Virus record (IMG/VR): IMGVR_UViG_3300023184_000116
Coordinates: 1-63,679 of that record
Source of the DNA: a virus
Strand: one strand, 5' to 3'
Length of the DNA: 63,679 nucleotides
The notes beneath the pieces are model-generated. The model saw only the letters and a program-made list of their open reading frames with translations, did no database searches and had not been told where the DNA came from. Positions 14,280 through 22,469 of the stretch are shown one piece after another; the first letter of the stretch is position 1, and each line of letters begins with the position of its first letter. A program made the translations under genes and the position numbers.

Positions 14280-15623
14280 TTAGTAACCTGATGGAGCGAC
14301 GGTGCCAGTGCCAGAGATCAAGGCAGCGTTCTTTGCAAAGCGATGTGCAAGAGCAGCGTAACCGTAAACCTGGAAACGAACGGTTAGGTTCGCTGACAGA
14401 ACATCTGGAAGTACGCGAGTCTTAACACCTGATTCGAACAAGTAAGAATCAGAGAACTTGCCAAGAAGAATCGGTGACTGGTTTGTTCCAGCGCCGTAAG
14501 TCTTGGTCATAGTTGCATCAACGTAAACAGGAACACCGTAAATTGAACCAACAAGACCAGCAGGTGCACCAGGGCTTGTAGTAATACCTGAAGCATTGAA
14601 TGGACCATTAGCGGTAGGAACAATTAGTGGACGGCTTGAACCATCAACTTGTGAAGCGAACCAATACCAAGTGCTCGGATGCATAACAATTGCTTCAACA
14701 GCTTTGTAACGGTTTGTGACAACCTGCGAAATTGCTTTCGTGATCGCGGCAAGGCCGTTCGGTGCAGATGGAGTTGCTTCAGTCCAAGTAACAGGAAGAC
14801 CCGCAGCAGCTGAGGTAACAAAACCTTTAAGCGTGCCAGAAGTTCCGTCACCGGTACCAACAACAGCGGTGTTTAGCTGCAACGCGTAATCAGCCATAAG
14901 ATCACCAAATACAAGACGATCAAGACCGCCAGCAATTGGTGACTGTTCAACAAGCTGGATCGAAACGTTCTCGTAACCACTGATCGTCTGAACAGGTGCG
15001 GTGATGGTTGAAGTAACCAAATCGCGTGGTGTTGTTGGCGCCATTGTGCTTGAGTTATCAGCTGACTGGAAACCAACACGTGTACCGGTTGTGATCGCAG
15101 GAATGTTGATTGAATCAGTTCCAGCAGGTAGCGCCATCTTTGTTACAAGATCAGCGGTTACACGAGCAGCACGAGCAAATTCCGCGTACTCATTGATTAG
15201 GTACAAAGGCGGAACAAAATCGCCACCGCTTGTATCCGTACGGTTAATGTCGCGTGTTTCAACAGCAACTTCTTGCTGATGACGATGCAAGCGTTCCCAT
15301 GAAGTTGAATCATTGCGAAGCTGTGCATTGATCATGTCGCGAACGAAAGAGTTATCTGAACCCTTATCGTACGTCATGGCTTCGCGAGTTACAACAGCAG
15401 AACCAAAAGCCTTAACACCTTCAGCTGCGCGTGCTTCTTTAATAGAAGCGGTGCGAGCTTCAAGCGCTTCAGCGCTTTCAATTTTGGCATCAAGATCTTT
15501 GATCTCTGCCTGACGTGCTTCGACGGCGTCCAATGTTTCGGTGGACGCTTCGCCAGCAAGCAACGCCTCCGCGTCAGCTGCAGCGGTGCTGCGCGCTTCG
15601 CGTAGATTGTCAAGTAATGACAT
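14280..15623 (-). CDS. HK97-type major capsid protein (phage A)
   Basis: Builds the siphophage head. The N-terminal ~105 residues are a charged coiled coil (LDNLREARSTAAADAEALL, EARQAEIKDLDAKIES), the delta/scaffold domain removed by the prohead protease. The remainder carries capsid-fold landmarks such as GGDFVPPLYLINEYAE, SADNSS, YENVSIQLVEQSP and the C-terminal AYAALAHRFAKNAALI. The ATG at 15623 with AAGGAG upstream is preferred to an upstream start. It follows the protease gene directly, the standard HK97 order. Confidence 0.9.
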   Translation of the reverse strand: MSLLDNLREARSTAAADAEALLAGEASTETLDAVEARQAEIKDLDAKIESAEALEARTASIKEARAAEGVKAFGSAVVTREAMTYDKGSDNSFVRDMINAQLRNDSTSWERLHRHQQEVAVETRDINRTDTSGGDFVPPLYLINEYAEFARAARVTADLVTKMALPAGTDSINIPAITTGTRVGFQSADNSSTMAPTTPRDLVTSTITAPVQTISGYENVSIQLVEQSPIAGGLDRLVFGDLMADYALQLNTAVVGTGDGTSGTLKGFVTSAAAGLPVTWTEATPSAPNGLAAITKAISQVVTNRYKAVEAIVMHPSTWYWFASQVDGSSRPLIVPTANGPFNASGITTSPGAPAGLVGSIYGVPVYVDATMTKTYGAGTNQSPILLGKFSDSYLFESGVKTRVLPDVLSANLTVRFQVYGYAALAHRFAKNAALISGTGTVAPSGY

Positions 15624-15701
15624 TTGCGTTTCTCCTTTTGAGAATAGTTGTTTGTTGTGTTGCAATCCGCCGGGACCAAAGTGCCGGGGGAAATCTATGT
15701 G

Positions 15702-17096
15702 TTAGCGATTCTTTGAATTGCTAAACTTTTGTTTTAACTCAAGCATTCGTTTACGTAACTCGAGTGCTTCCTGTTCAGCGTCTTCAGCTGAAGCGGTGCG
15801 CATTCCAATAGTTGTTGCATCATAAGCTGGCCAAGTAACAACAGAAACTTCGAACAAGTTTAGATCTTGCAAAGTACGAAGACCATCATTGCGAGTGTCA
15901 CCATCAGGCGCAACAGTGAAAGCGAAAGACATTTTAGAAACATCACCACGTGAAACAGCTGAGGCAAGTTCCTGTGCGCGAGGATTATTTGGATCTAGAT
16001 CTGCTTCCATCCATAAACCTGTTTTATCTTGACGCAATGACATTGTGCCTGATTGTGTTGAAGCAAGAGGCAAACTATCCGTGTCATGATTAACAAGCAG
16101 GAACACTGGTTCATCTGAATCAAGTGTGCGAGTGAAAGCGCCTGGCGCAATCACTTCACGAAACGATAAACCTGTTGCTTCCTTGTTAAACTGTGCAGCA
16201 TAACCACCAATTCGCAGAGAAGTCGAATCGGTAGAAAGTGAACGAACCTCACAGTCCATTGTTACTCGTTCAGCTAAAGCCATTTTTGATTTACGTGATT
16301 CCATTTCAACATCCTCATCGCGTGGTTCAATTGTTTCAACAGGTTCAAAATCAAGATCTGCAGAGTTCATTTGCATTACCGGTTCAGCATCATCATCCTC
16401 GTCAATGCCTTGAGCATCAACTGGATCAGGTGAAGGTTCATTAACTTCTTCACCAAGCGAAGCGGTTAACTGCCATTTGTAAAACTGTTGATTATCAATT
16501 GCGCCAGCAATAAAGTTTGCAATGCCTTGTTGATTGTAACTTGTTGCACAATCAAACACGTCAGCTAGTTGATCCAAGAAAACATTATTTGCATCTAAAA
16601 GATCTCTAGCAAGTTCCATTGGGTCTTGACCAGGCTTTGAATCCTGTAAGTAACCAAGCGCAGCAAACTCGGCCAAAGTTGAAGGTGCAACAACACCGAT
16701 CTTGCGCAAGTTCTCTGCAATAGGATCAACGAGTTCATAAGCTGTTTCATAAATCTTTTGAAACAATTTATGGTACTCACTAAAGTCTGCACCTTTAACA
16801 TTCCAATGTGCGCCATGCGCACGGAAATAAAATTGAACAGCAGTTCCAAGAAGTTCTGTTAATTCCTCGGGCAAGTCCGAAACTGTTTCGGTTTCTTCCA
16901 TGTCGAGAGATTCCATGCTTTCGCCTTCCAATAAAGCCACGCGGGCAGATAACTTGTCGAGAATCTTTGAAGCCCATGCTCGGCCTTCAACCCCTGTTGC
17001 TTTGCTTATTGCTACAACATCAACTAACTCTATCGAGTCAACATCAATGCCTCGTTCTGTTTGAACAATTTTTGGTACACGAAAAGTTTGAGACAT
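15702..17096 (-). CDS. Dps-like ferritin domain fused to HK97 prohead protease
   Basis: Two domains in one 464-aa chain. Residues ~80-215 match Dps: HWNVKG with His97, His109, Asp124 and Glu128 at the exact spacing (12, 15, 4) of the Dps ferroxidase ligands, plus the YKWQLTASLGE C-terminal helix. An acidic linker (216-265) leads to an S78 prohead protease at ~285-435: GGYAAQFN, VIAPGAF, NHD (His337), KMSFAF (Ser390) and VSVVTWPAYD. The C-terminal ~30 residues form a charged helix. The protease would cleave scaffold domains during head maturation. The Dps part, normally iron-storing and DNA-protecting, would be carried into the procapsid. Upstream overlap with portal (ATG at 17096 shares the portal stop). 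Confidence 0.85.
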   Translation of the reverse strand: MSQTFRVPKIVQTERGIDVDSIELVDVVAISKATGVEGRAWASKILDKLSARVALLEGESMESLDMEETETVSDLPEELTELLGTAVQFYFRAHGAHWNVKGADFSEYHKLFQKIYETAYELVDPIAENLRKIGVVAPSTLAEFAALGYLQDSKPGQDPMELARDLLDANNVFLDQLADVFDCATSYNQQGIANFIAGAIDNQQFYKWQLTASLGEEVNEPSPDPVDAQGIDEDDDAEPVMQMNSADLDFEPVETIEPRDEDVEMESRKSKMALAERVTMDCEVRSLSTDSTSLRIGGYAAQFNKEATGLSFREVIAPGAFTRTLDSDEPVFLLVNHDTDSLPLASTQSGTMSLRQDKTGLWMEADLDPNNPRAQELASAVSRGDVSKMSFAFTVAPDGDTRNDGLRTLQDLNLFEVSVVTWPAYDATTIGMRTASAEDAEQEALELRKRMLELKQKFSNSKNR

Positions 17097-18322
17097 TAAC
17101 TAAGCACTCCCATGACTGGAACAGATTTATCAGTATCAGTGCCAGTTGCTGGTGAATCAGTTGTTGTTTGACCAGGTAATGCTTGATGGAAATCGTCACC
17201 GCCAACATAGGGTTCATAGCCTTCTGTTTGACGAGCCTCATTTGGTGTGAGTGCGCCCATTGCAATTTGCATTTGACTTACACGAGCACGAGTTAAAGCA
17301 TCGGTGCGTAACAAGACAGAGGTGTCAAAAACAACATCAACATTTGGTGCAAGTATCTTTGAGAATGCAATCTCAAGACGACGAAGCCAAGGCGTGATCG
17401 TGAAGATCAAGAAATTCAATGATGCTTGTTCAACATTTTGGTAAGTCTGGTTATCACCAATCGCACCAATTAAGTGTGAAGGAATTCGATAAATTCGTGC
17501 AATGTCACGAATCAACTGTTCACGTGATTCAATCATTTGCGCATCAGCAGCTGATGTTGTAATTGGTTTGAACTTTAGACCATCACTCATCACAGCTGGG
17601 CGACGATGACGACGATGAGTTGATTCCCATGTTCCTTGAATAACACGAGCCTGATCCAATGTCAACTTGCCATCGGTTTCCAAAACACCTGAAGGCGTTG
17701 CACCCTCACCGTAAAACTGTGACAAATGGCGATCCATTGCAAGCGATAACCCGACAAGGTTGCGTGACTGGATCAAAGGCGAAACACCAACCAATGATTG
17801 CGGTGGAGTGAACGTGCGAATGTGTAAAACATTTTCAGCATCCATCTCATTACCGAGATGCAAATAGCGACGCGAAATCTGATCACCTGTTGGAAGCACT
17901 TGCATCTGATACGGATGCAAAGGAACTAAACCAATCGGTGTACCAGACTTGTCACGATCAATGTGAATGTACGCGTTACCGTGCAACACTAGTGAAGCCA
18001 TAACCGTGTGAACAAACTCAAACGAATTAGTACCAGATGCAGGATCAGGATCAGCAATAAGCTGCGGAACAGGAACAGACTTGCGATTACCAGCTGGATC
18101 AATCTCGTAACCACGAAGCGGAAGCGATGCAACAGAATCAGCTAGCAAAGAAACAGCGGAAAGCACGGATGAAACACCAAGTGCAGTCCACTCATCGATG
18201 CGTTCACCAGCTGAAGACGTGATCGTGGTTTGACCATACAACTGTGAAAGCGGTGCAACATAGTTATTGAATTGCGGGTAACGCCCTGAAACATCGCCAA
18301 CACCGCGGCGCAGAATACTCAT
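17096..18322 (-). CDS. HK97-type portal protein (phage A)
   Basis: Forms the dodecameric DNA gate of the siphophage head. The 408-aa length and segments ALGVSSVLSAVSLLADSVASLPL, GNAYIHIDRD, VLHIRTF, LIGAIGDNQTYQNVEQ and ALTPNEARQTEGYEP are typical of the HK97 portal family. Its ATG overlaps the stop of a tiny membrane-protein gene, and the downstream protease gene begins at its last base. Confidence 0.9.
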   Translation of the reverse strand: MSILRRGVGDVSGRYPQFNNYVAPLSQLYGQTTITSSAGERIDEWTALGVSSVLSAVSLLADSVASLPLRGYEIDPAGNRKSVPVPQLIADPDPASGTNSFEFVHTVMASLVLHGNAYIHIDRDKSGTPIGLVPLHPYQMQVLPTGDQISRRYLHLGNEMDAENVLHIRTFTPPQSLVGVSPLIQSRNLVGLSLAMDRHLSQFYGEGATPSGVLETDGKLTLDQARVIQGTWESTHRRHRRPAVMSDGLKFKPITTSAADAQMIESREQLIRDIARIYRIPSHLIGAIGDNQTYQNVEQASLNFLIFTITPWLRRLEIAFSKILAPNVDVVFDTSVLLRTDALTRARVSQMQIAMGALTPNEARQTEGYEPYVGGDDFHQALPGQTTTDSPATGTDTDKSVPVMGVLS

Positions 18323-18480
18323 GACCTATCCGCCAAGAAAGCAAAAATCATTGCAAAGACTCCGCCCAAAATAAGAGACACCGACAAACCGAATAATCTG
18401 CCAACACCAACGATGATTGAAAACGCCCCTGCAATTTCGACAATCGCAGTAACGATTGCACGATCAAAAAACTTACGCAT
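18319..18480 (-). CDS. Two-helix membrane protein between terminase and portal, 53 aa
   Basis: The 53-aa product is almost entirely hydrophobic (IVTAIVEIAGAFSIIVGVG and LSVSLILGGVFAMIFAFLA), consistent with two transmembrane helices. The start overlaps the terminase end by 8 nt and the stop overlaps the portal ATG, so it is translated within the packaging operon. Small membrane proteins occupy this site in other actinophages; role unknown. Confidence 0.6.
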   Translation of the reverse strand: MRKFFDRAIVTAIVEIAGAFSIIVGVGRLFGLSVSLILGGVFAMIFAFLADRS

Positions 18481-20047
18481 TTGTCTCCCCTAAATCCATG
18501 CTCCAAGGATCAGAAATCATTCTAGTAACTGCACCTTGCAGCGAATAAAACGCAGCACGTTCAACCGCCATAACCGCAGCAACAGCTAGATCGATTCGTC
18601 TACTTGAATACCTTGATTCCTTTGCCAATCTGTAACCACGTGCATCCTGTTTCAAAGTCGCGTTAGCAATGTGACGAGACAAACGAGAATCACCGTCATG
18701 CGTCATTGAATCATTCATTACCGATTCAAAAAACCTTTGAGTCGCTGGCGTCATACGCGAAGCAGACTGTGGGAACAAAACAATCGGCAAACCTTCATCC
18801 TCAAGAACTTGAAACGTTCTCGCCCAACGATACGGGTCACAAGCAATCTCACGAACGTTAAACATTTCACAAGCATTACGAATCGACTGCTCAACATCCA
18901 TAATCGGAACTTGCCAATCAGCGTCAGCGTTATGTGGTTTCTCCCAGCAATCCCAAACAAAAAGATGAGGATTCTCATCGGTTGTTGCAGCAACAATCGC
19001 GGTGCAGTCACCGTTAAAGGAGCCATCAAACGCAAGCACAATGTCCGAACCAGGTTCAATGATCTTTGCTTTATCAACGACAGAATCCCATGAACCAGCT
19101 GGAAGCCAAGTATCAGATGTTGCAACCCATTGATTACAGCGCTTAGTTCTAAACTCAACCTCGGGCGTTCGCTGGATAACCGCTTCAAAATCTTCCTTTG
19201 AAACAATGTCATCAAAACCAGGGTTCGCAGCTTTCCATGTTGCAACATCACGATGATCAGAATCCTCAGGTGCTTCCCACCACGACATGAAAAACGATGG
19301 ATCATTGATCTCACCGGATGCAACACGTTTGCCATACTCGTACAAACCAAAACACAAAGACTCTTGACCAGATGAATCCATGCGCACACCAGCTGTAGTG
19401 ATACCAATCATCATTGGTTCCTTACGAGCACCAGCCGCAAGCTGCATAACATCCCAAAGCTCACGAGAAGGCTGAGCATGAACCTCGTCAAACGCAACAA
19501 GGGTTGGCGACAAACCTTCTTTAGTAAACGCTTCAGCTGAAAGCGCACGATACGTTGTACCAGTTTTTGGGTTGTAAACCGTGTCGCGATACACTTGCAA
19601 AAAATCTGAAAGATCAGGTTGCAACCGGATCATCTCTTTAACCGTGTCAAAAACGATTTTAGCCTGCGCACGATCAGCTGCGCAAGAATAAATCTCACCA
19701 CCGGATGGACCAAAAACAATGTGCTCAAGAGCGATCGCTGAAAGCCAAGCAGACTTGCCGTTCTTACGAGGAAGACCAATCAACGCTGTGCGATGACGAA
19801 GAGTCCCATCAGCTTTAACCGCGAACAATCTTTTTGTAAGATCTTTCTGCCACGGTCTAAAAATCATTGGCTCGCCAGAACTACCCGCGATCGAATCCTT
19901 TGTGATTTTACAAAGCGCCTCGGCGAAAGCAACCACATCATCACCGCGACTGCGTTTAAGATCTACAGCCGGAACATTAGTCAACCATCGAGGATCGTTC
20001 TTACTTGCCTTTGGCTTGGCGCTGTTGGATAAGTTGGTCAAGAGCAC
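18473..20047 (-). CDS. Terminase large subunit, HK97 type (phage A)
   Basis: ATP-driven DNA-packaging motor with nuclease. Walker A is GLPRKNGKS (about residue 90), Walker B with catalytic Glu is TLVAFDEVHA (about 183), and the nuclease domain has VLAFDGS (about 343) and later acidic residues near RRIDLA. The 524-aa length is normal for Terminase_1. The start is a GTG at 20047 inside the end of the small-subunit gene (47-nt overlap). Confidence 0.92.
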   Translation of the reverse strand: MLLTNLSNSAKPKASKNDPRWLTNVPAVDLKRSRGDDVVAFAEALCKITKDSIAGSSGEPMIFRPWQKDLTKRLFAVKADGTLRHRTALIGLPRKNGKSAWLSAIALEHIVFGPSGGEIYSCAADRAQAKIVFDTVKEMIRLQPDLSDFLQVYRDTVYNPKTGTTYRALSAEAFTKEGLSPTLVAFDEVHAQPSRELWDVMQLAAGARKEPMMIGITTAGVRMDSSGQESLCFGLYEYGKRVASGEINDPSFFMSWWEAPEDSDHRDVATWKAANPGFDDIVSKEDFEAVIQRTPEVEFRTKRCNQWVATSDTWLPAGSWDSVVDKAKIIEPGSDIVLAFDGSFNGDCTAIVAATTDENPHLFVWDCWEKPHNADADWQVPIMDVEQSIRNACEMFNVREIACDPYRWARTFQVLEDEGLPIVLFPQSASRMTPATQRFFESVMNDSMTHDGDSRLSRHIANATLKQDARGYRLAKESRYSSRRIDLAVAAVMAVERAAFYSLQGAVTRMISDPWSMDLGETNA

Positions 20048-20462
20048 TCACTCGTTTCACTTCGGCTACCCCTAGGCGAGATCGCGAAACAGGATCCAAG
20101 CCGAGACTCGCGAGAGCATCGGCAAAGGACTTGGACAAAATAGAAAGCAAACGACCATCGGCATTATCGAGAGTCGCGTGAAACTTATTACGAGCCGCAG
20201 CAAGATCATCCGCTAACCGAGCTGCGTTTGTAATCGCTTCAAGATCTGAATCAGGTGAAAGCCATGTGATCGCAAGCGACCAACAACCCTGCCAAACCTT
20301 TTTACCTTCAACACCAAGATCAATTGGTGCATCCGGAATCTTTGTCGCCATCGGCAACGGTGTAACCTGAGCAAGCTCAGGAAGTTTTCTTCCACCAGAG
20401 TCCCGACCAGGTGACCGACCTGTCGCGCGTTTGAGTTCCGCTGGGCGAGGCTGACGAGCCAT
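20001..20462 (-). CDS. Terminase small subunit, P27-like (phage A)
   Basis: DNA-recognition partner of the packaging motor. The 153-aa protein begins with a basic, Pro-rich tail (MARQPRPAELKRATGRSPGRD) and continues as helical bundle segments (LEAITNAARLADDLAAAR, SFADALASLGLDPVSRSRLG), the pattern of phage P27-family small subunits. ATG at 20462 is preferred; it lies downstream of an AAGGGG. Confidence 0.8.
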   Translation of the reverse strand: MARQPRPAELKRATGRSPGRDSGGRKLPELAQVTPLPMATKIPDAPIDLGVEGKKVWQGCWSLAITWLSPDSDLEAITNAARLADDLAAARNKFHATLDNADGRLLSILSKSFADALASLGLDPVSRSRLGVAEVKRVSALDQLIQQRQAKGK

Positions 20463-20566
20463 AATCAAAAACCCCTTAGTTTTTGGAAACTGAAAATTGT
20501 GAGCGTGTGTGTCCCGGCTTGGGACTCGGGTGTCGGTGATTGAAATAGAAAAAACGGAAATGTGTT

Positions 20567-20872
20567 TTATTTGTTATGTTTGCGCGAATTGCATACACGG
20601 CAACACGCTGCGAGGTTAGTTGGATCCAATCTACGATCTGGAGCAACAGACTTCGCTATGATGTGGTCAACAGTGGCATCGGATCCAATCAGCGCCTTGT
20701 TACATAGATAACAAATCCAATTATCGCGATCTAAGATCTTAAGTCTTAACCGTCGCCAAGCAGAATCATAGCCACGCTCTGATCGTGAACCACGAAGATC
20801 TTTAGGTTGACAGTTAGCGCAGCGAGAACCTGATGATGGCACGCCACACGACAAACAAGGATACAAACTCAT
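20567..20872 (-). CDS. HNH endonuclease
   Basis: The 101-aa protein has CxxC pairs for zinc (CLSCG, CANC, CYLC, CRVC), the ERGYDSAWRRLR helix and the HNH core: VDHII, then DPTNLAACC and NSRK. HNH proteins of this type sit next to terminase genes in many HK97-like phages and are required for specific DNA cleavage during packaging in some. The position one gene upstream of TerS supports that role. Confidence 0.85.
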   Translation of the reverse strand: MSLYPCLSCGVPSSGSRCANCQPKDLRGSRSERGYDSAWRRLRLKILDRDNWICYLCNKALIGSDATVDHIIAKSVAPDRRLDPTNLAACCRVCNSRKHNK

Positions 20873-20877
20873 GATGA

Positions 20878-21063
20878 CTACTCATCTACTTCATCATCAT
20901 TCGTATCGGATACAAACGCAATTGATTCATGTGTGTTGTCATACAAATCCATAGCTGCATCAACTACACGCTTTAACACTGATTCAATACCTTCAAGAGT
21001 TGGATGTGGTTGCTCATCATCAACCTCAATCATTAGATCTTCAATGCTAACTATGATGCGCAT
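20878..21063 (-). CDS. Small acidic protein, 61 aa
   Basis: Acidic chain (MRIIVSIEDLMIEVDDEQP..., ending DTNDDEVDE). The ATG overlaps the end of the preceding 53-aa gene, and its stop is 5 nt before the HNH gene. No domain recognised. It could be a regulator or anti-host protein, but nothing in the sequence decides this. Confidence 0.5.
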   Translation of the reverse strand: MRIIVSIEDLMIEVDDEQPHPTLEGIESVLKRVVDAAMDLYDNTHESIAFVSDTNDDEVDE

Positions 21064-21212
21064 GACTTGTTTAACCGTTCATCGAGAAGATCATCAGCAA
21101 TCGATAAGAACAGATCACGATTCACACATGACTTTAATGCAACACAAACATGTGTAAGAGCCTCATCAATGTCTTCAATTGAATCGGACTCAACAACTTG
21201 AATGCTAGCCAT
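21051..21212 (-). CDS. Small hypothetical protein, 53 aa
   Basis: ATG at 21212 opens a 53-codon frame (MASIQVVESDSIEDIDEAL...) ending inside the next gene by 13 nt. The acidic N-terminus and helical body resemble its neighbour in composition. It is the first gene after a 70-bp intergenic stretch with a possible -10 element (TGTGATAGAAT), so it may open the packaging operon. No family recognised. Confidence 0.5.
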   Translation of the reverse strand: MASIQVVESDSIEDIDEALTHVCVALKSCVNRDLFLSIADDLLDERLNKSCAS

Positions 21213-21282
21213 GATGCTCCACTAATTTGGGCAGGCTAAAACGATAGTTCGATTCTATCACACGCGACTGTCATTTTTTTGC

Positions 21283-22044
21283 CTACTTATCTCGTACTCT
21301 CATGAATGATTGTAACTCGATCAATGCACCTTTTTTCGGTACATCATTCTTTGCAACAATACGCAACACTTGACGCTCACCAAGACCAACCCAATGACTA
21401 ATCGCTTCAGCGTCAAGCCAGATCTCTAACCGCGGGTCAGACATTGCAACAGCTATCAATCGCGCAGCTGTCCAAGTTGTTCCACAACGATTACACAAAA
21501 CAGTTTCAAGAACATCATTGCCTTTAACAGCGATAAAACCATTGCAAAGTTTATCATCAACATCAGTTGGGCACGGTATTCGTTTCACTGGATCAAGAAA
21601 GCGCCTAGCTGCGGTCATACCAAATGAATGCAGCTCATTGATTTCTAGCATGTAATCATTAACCCATTCTTGTTGTATTGACCAATCTAAGTGTGTCACG
21701 TGAAAGTAAACCGTTGCCTTGATCTCGTCTTCAATGCTAGCGTATTTTGGCAAGAATGCTGGTAGTGTTAGTTTGCGTTCATGGCGAATGAGTTTTTCCC
21801 ATTCGTGGAGAATGTTGAAGATCCTGTTACCTGCCACAAAGTCTAGAGCGTGTAAATTAACACCGCTTGTTGGTTCTCCACTGTTTGATCCGCTGGATCC
21901 TTTTTGTGGTTGCAAACAGTAGTGTGCTTCTTTGTGTAATTGAATCAAGTCTTGTAGATTTTGTTTTAATCTATTTTCGCATCGTGGACAAATGATGGTT
22001 GTTGTTTCTTTTTTCACGGGTTTGTGACATGTTGCGCATCTCAT
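21283..22044 (-). CDS. Zinc-ribbon protein with C-terminal HTH, 253 aa
   Basis: The N-terminus has a four-Cys ribbon (CATC ... CPRC), a second Cys cluster lies near residue 180 (CPTD, LCNGF, VLCNRCG), and the C-terminal ~55 residues (DAEAISHWVGLGERQVLRIVAKNDVP) form a MerR-like helix-turn-helix. Proteins of this build are frequent in actinophages between the primase and terminase regions; a DNA-binding regulatory role is likely but unproven. Confidence 0.6.
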   Translation of the reverse strand: MRCATCHKPVKKETTTIICPRCENRLKQNLQDLIQLHKEAHYCLQPQKGSSGSNSGEPTSGVNLHALDFVAGNRIFNILHEWEKLIRHERKLTLPAFLPKYASIEDEIKATVYFHVTHLDWSIQQEWVNDYMLEINELHSFGMTAARRFLDPVKRIPCPTDVDDKLCNGFIAVKGNDVLETVLCNRCGTTWTAARLIAVAMSDPRLEIWLDAEAISHWVGLGERQVLRIVAKNDVPKKGALIELQSFMRVRDK

Positions 22045-22385
22045 TAGAATTGTGGCTCCTCTGGTATTTGGTAAGTGATTTTTGTTCCATAGTCAGGATG
22101 GGTCATTGCATGGTCTTGACCGCACTCGTGGGTGGTGACAATGATGTCGCCTGGTTTTCTTCCTCCTCGAATGTTGTATAAGTCTCGATACTGGGCTTCT
22201 AGTTTACCGTTTACTTTTTTGATTTTGAACGTTTGCTGTTGTGCTAGTTTCGCTCGTAGTTCACCGGCTAGATCTAGGTTCACGGTGGACAGTTTTCGTT
22301 CCACGCCGCTTACCTGGATTTTCCAGATCGCACTCTTGCATTTGTTGCATGTTGGTGGTTGTTCTTTTCGTTTATTGCTTGTCAT
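22044..22385 (-). CDS. Zinc-finger hypothetical protein, 113 aa
   Basis: Begins with a basic tail and a CNKC pair, and has later CGQDH residues that may complete a metal site. The middle is charged and partly helical. It overlaps the next gene by one base (ATG/TGA type junction) and follows the putative origin segment. No family name can be given. Confidence 0.5.
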   Translation of the reverse strand: MTSNKRKEQPPTCNKCKSAIWKIQVSGVERKLSTVNLDLAGELRAKLAQQQTFKIKKVNGKLEAQYRDLYNIRGGRKPGDIIVTTHECGQDHAMTHPDYGTKITYQIPEEPQF

Positions 22386-22391
22386 TCATTG

Positions 22392-22460
22392 CCCCCTATA
22401 TAGGGGGGCCAATTAATGACCAAAAGTTTTGGTCGGCTATTGGTCGGCAATGGTCGGCAA
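22392..22460. promoter_or_regulatory. Iteron/palindrome cluster: candidate origin or operator
   Basis: Within the short gap after the primase-polymerase gene lie a perfect 16-bp palindrome CCCCCTATATAGGGGG (22392-22407), an inverted repeat GACCAAAA-G-TTTTGGTC (22418-22434) and three tandem direct repeats of TGGTCGGC(A/T)A (22430-22440, 22441-22450, 22451-22460). Such arrays are typical of replication origins or repressor sites. Confidence 0.5.
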
Positions 22461-22469
22461 TCGTTTTGG

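Noticed and set aside
21213-21282. Promoter for the packaging operon (TGTGATAGAAT)
   Set aside because: The -10-like element resembles the repeated promoters, but no -35 or upstream box at acceptable spacing was found; too weak to list.
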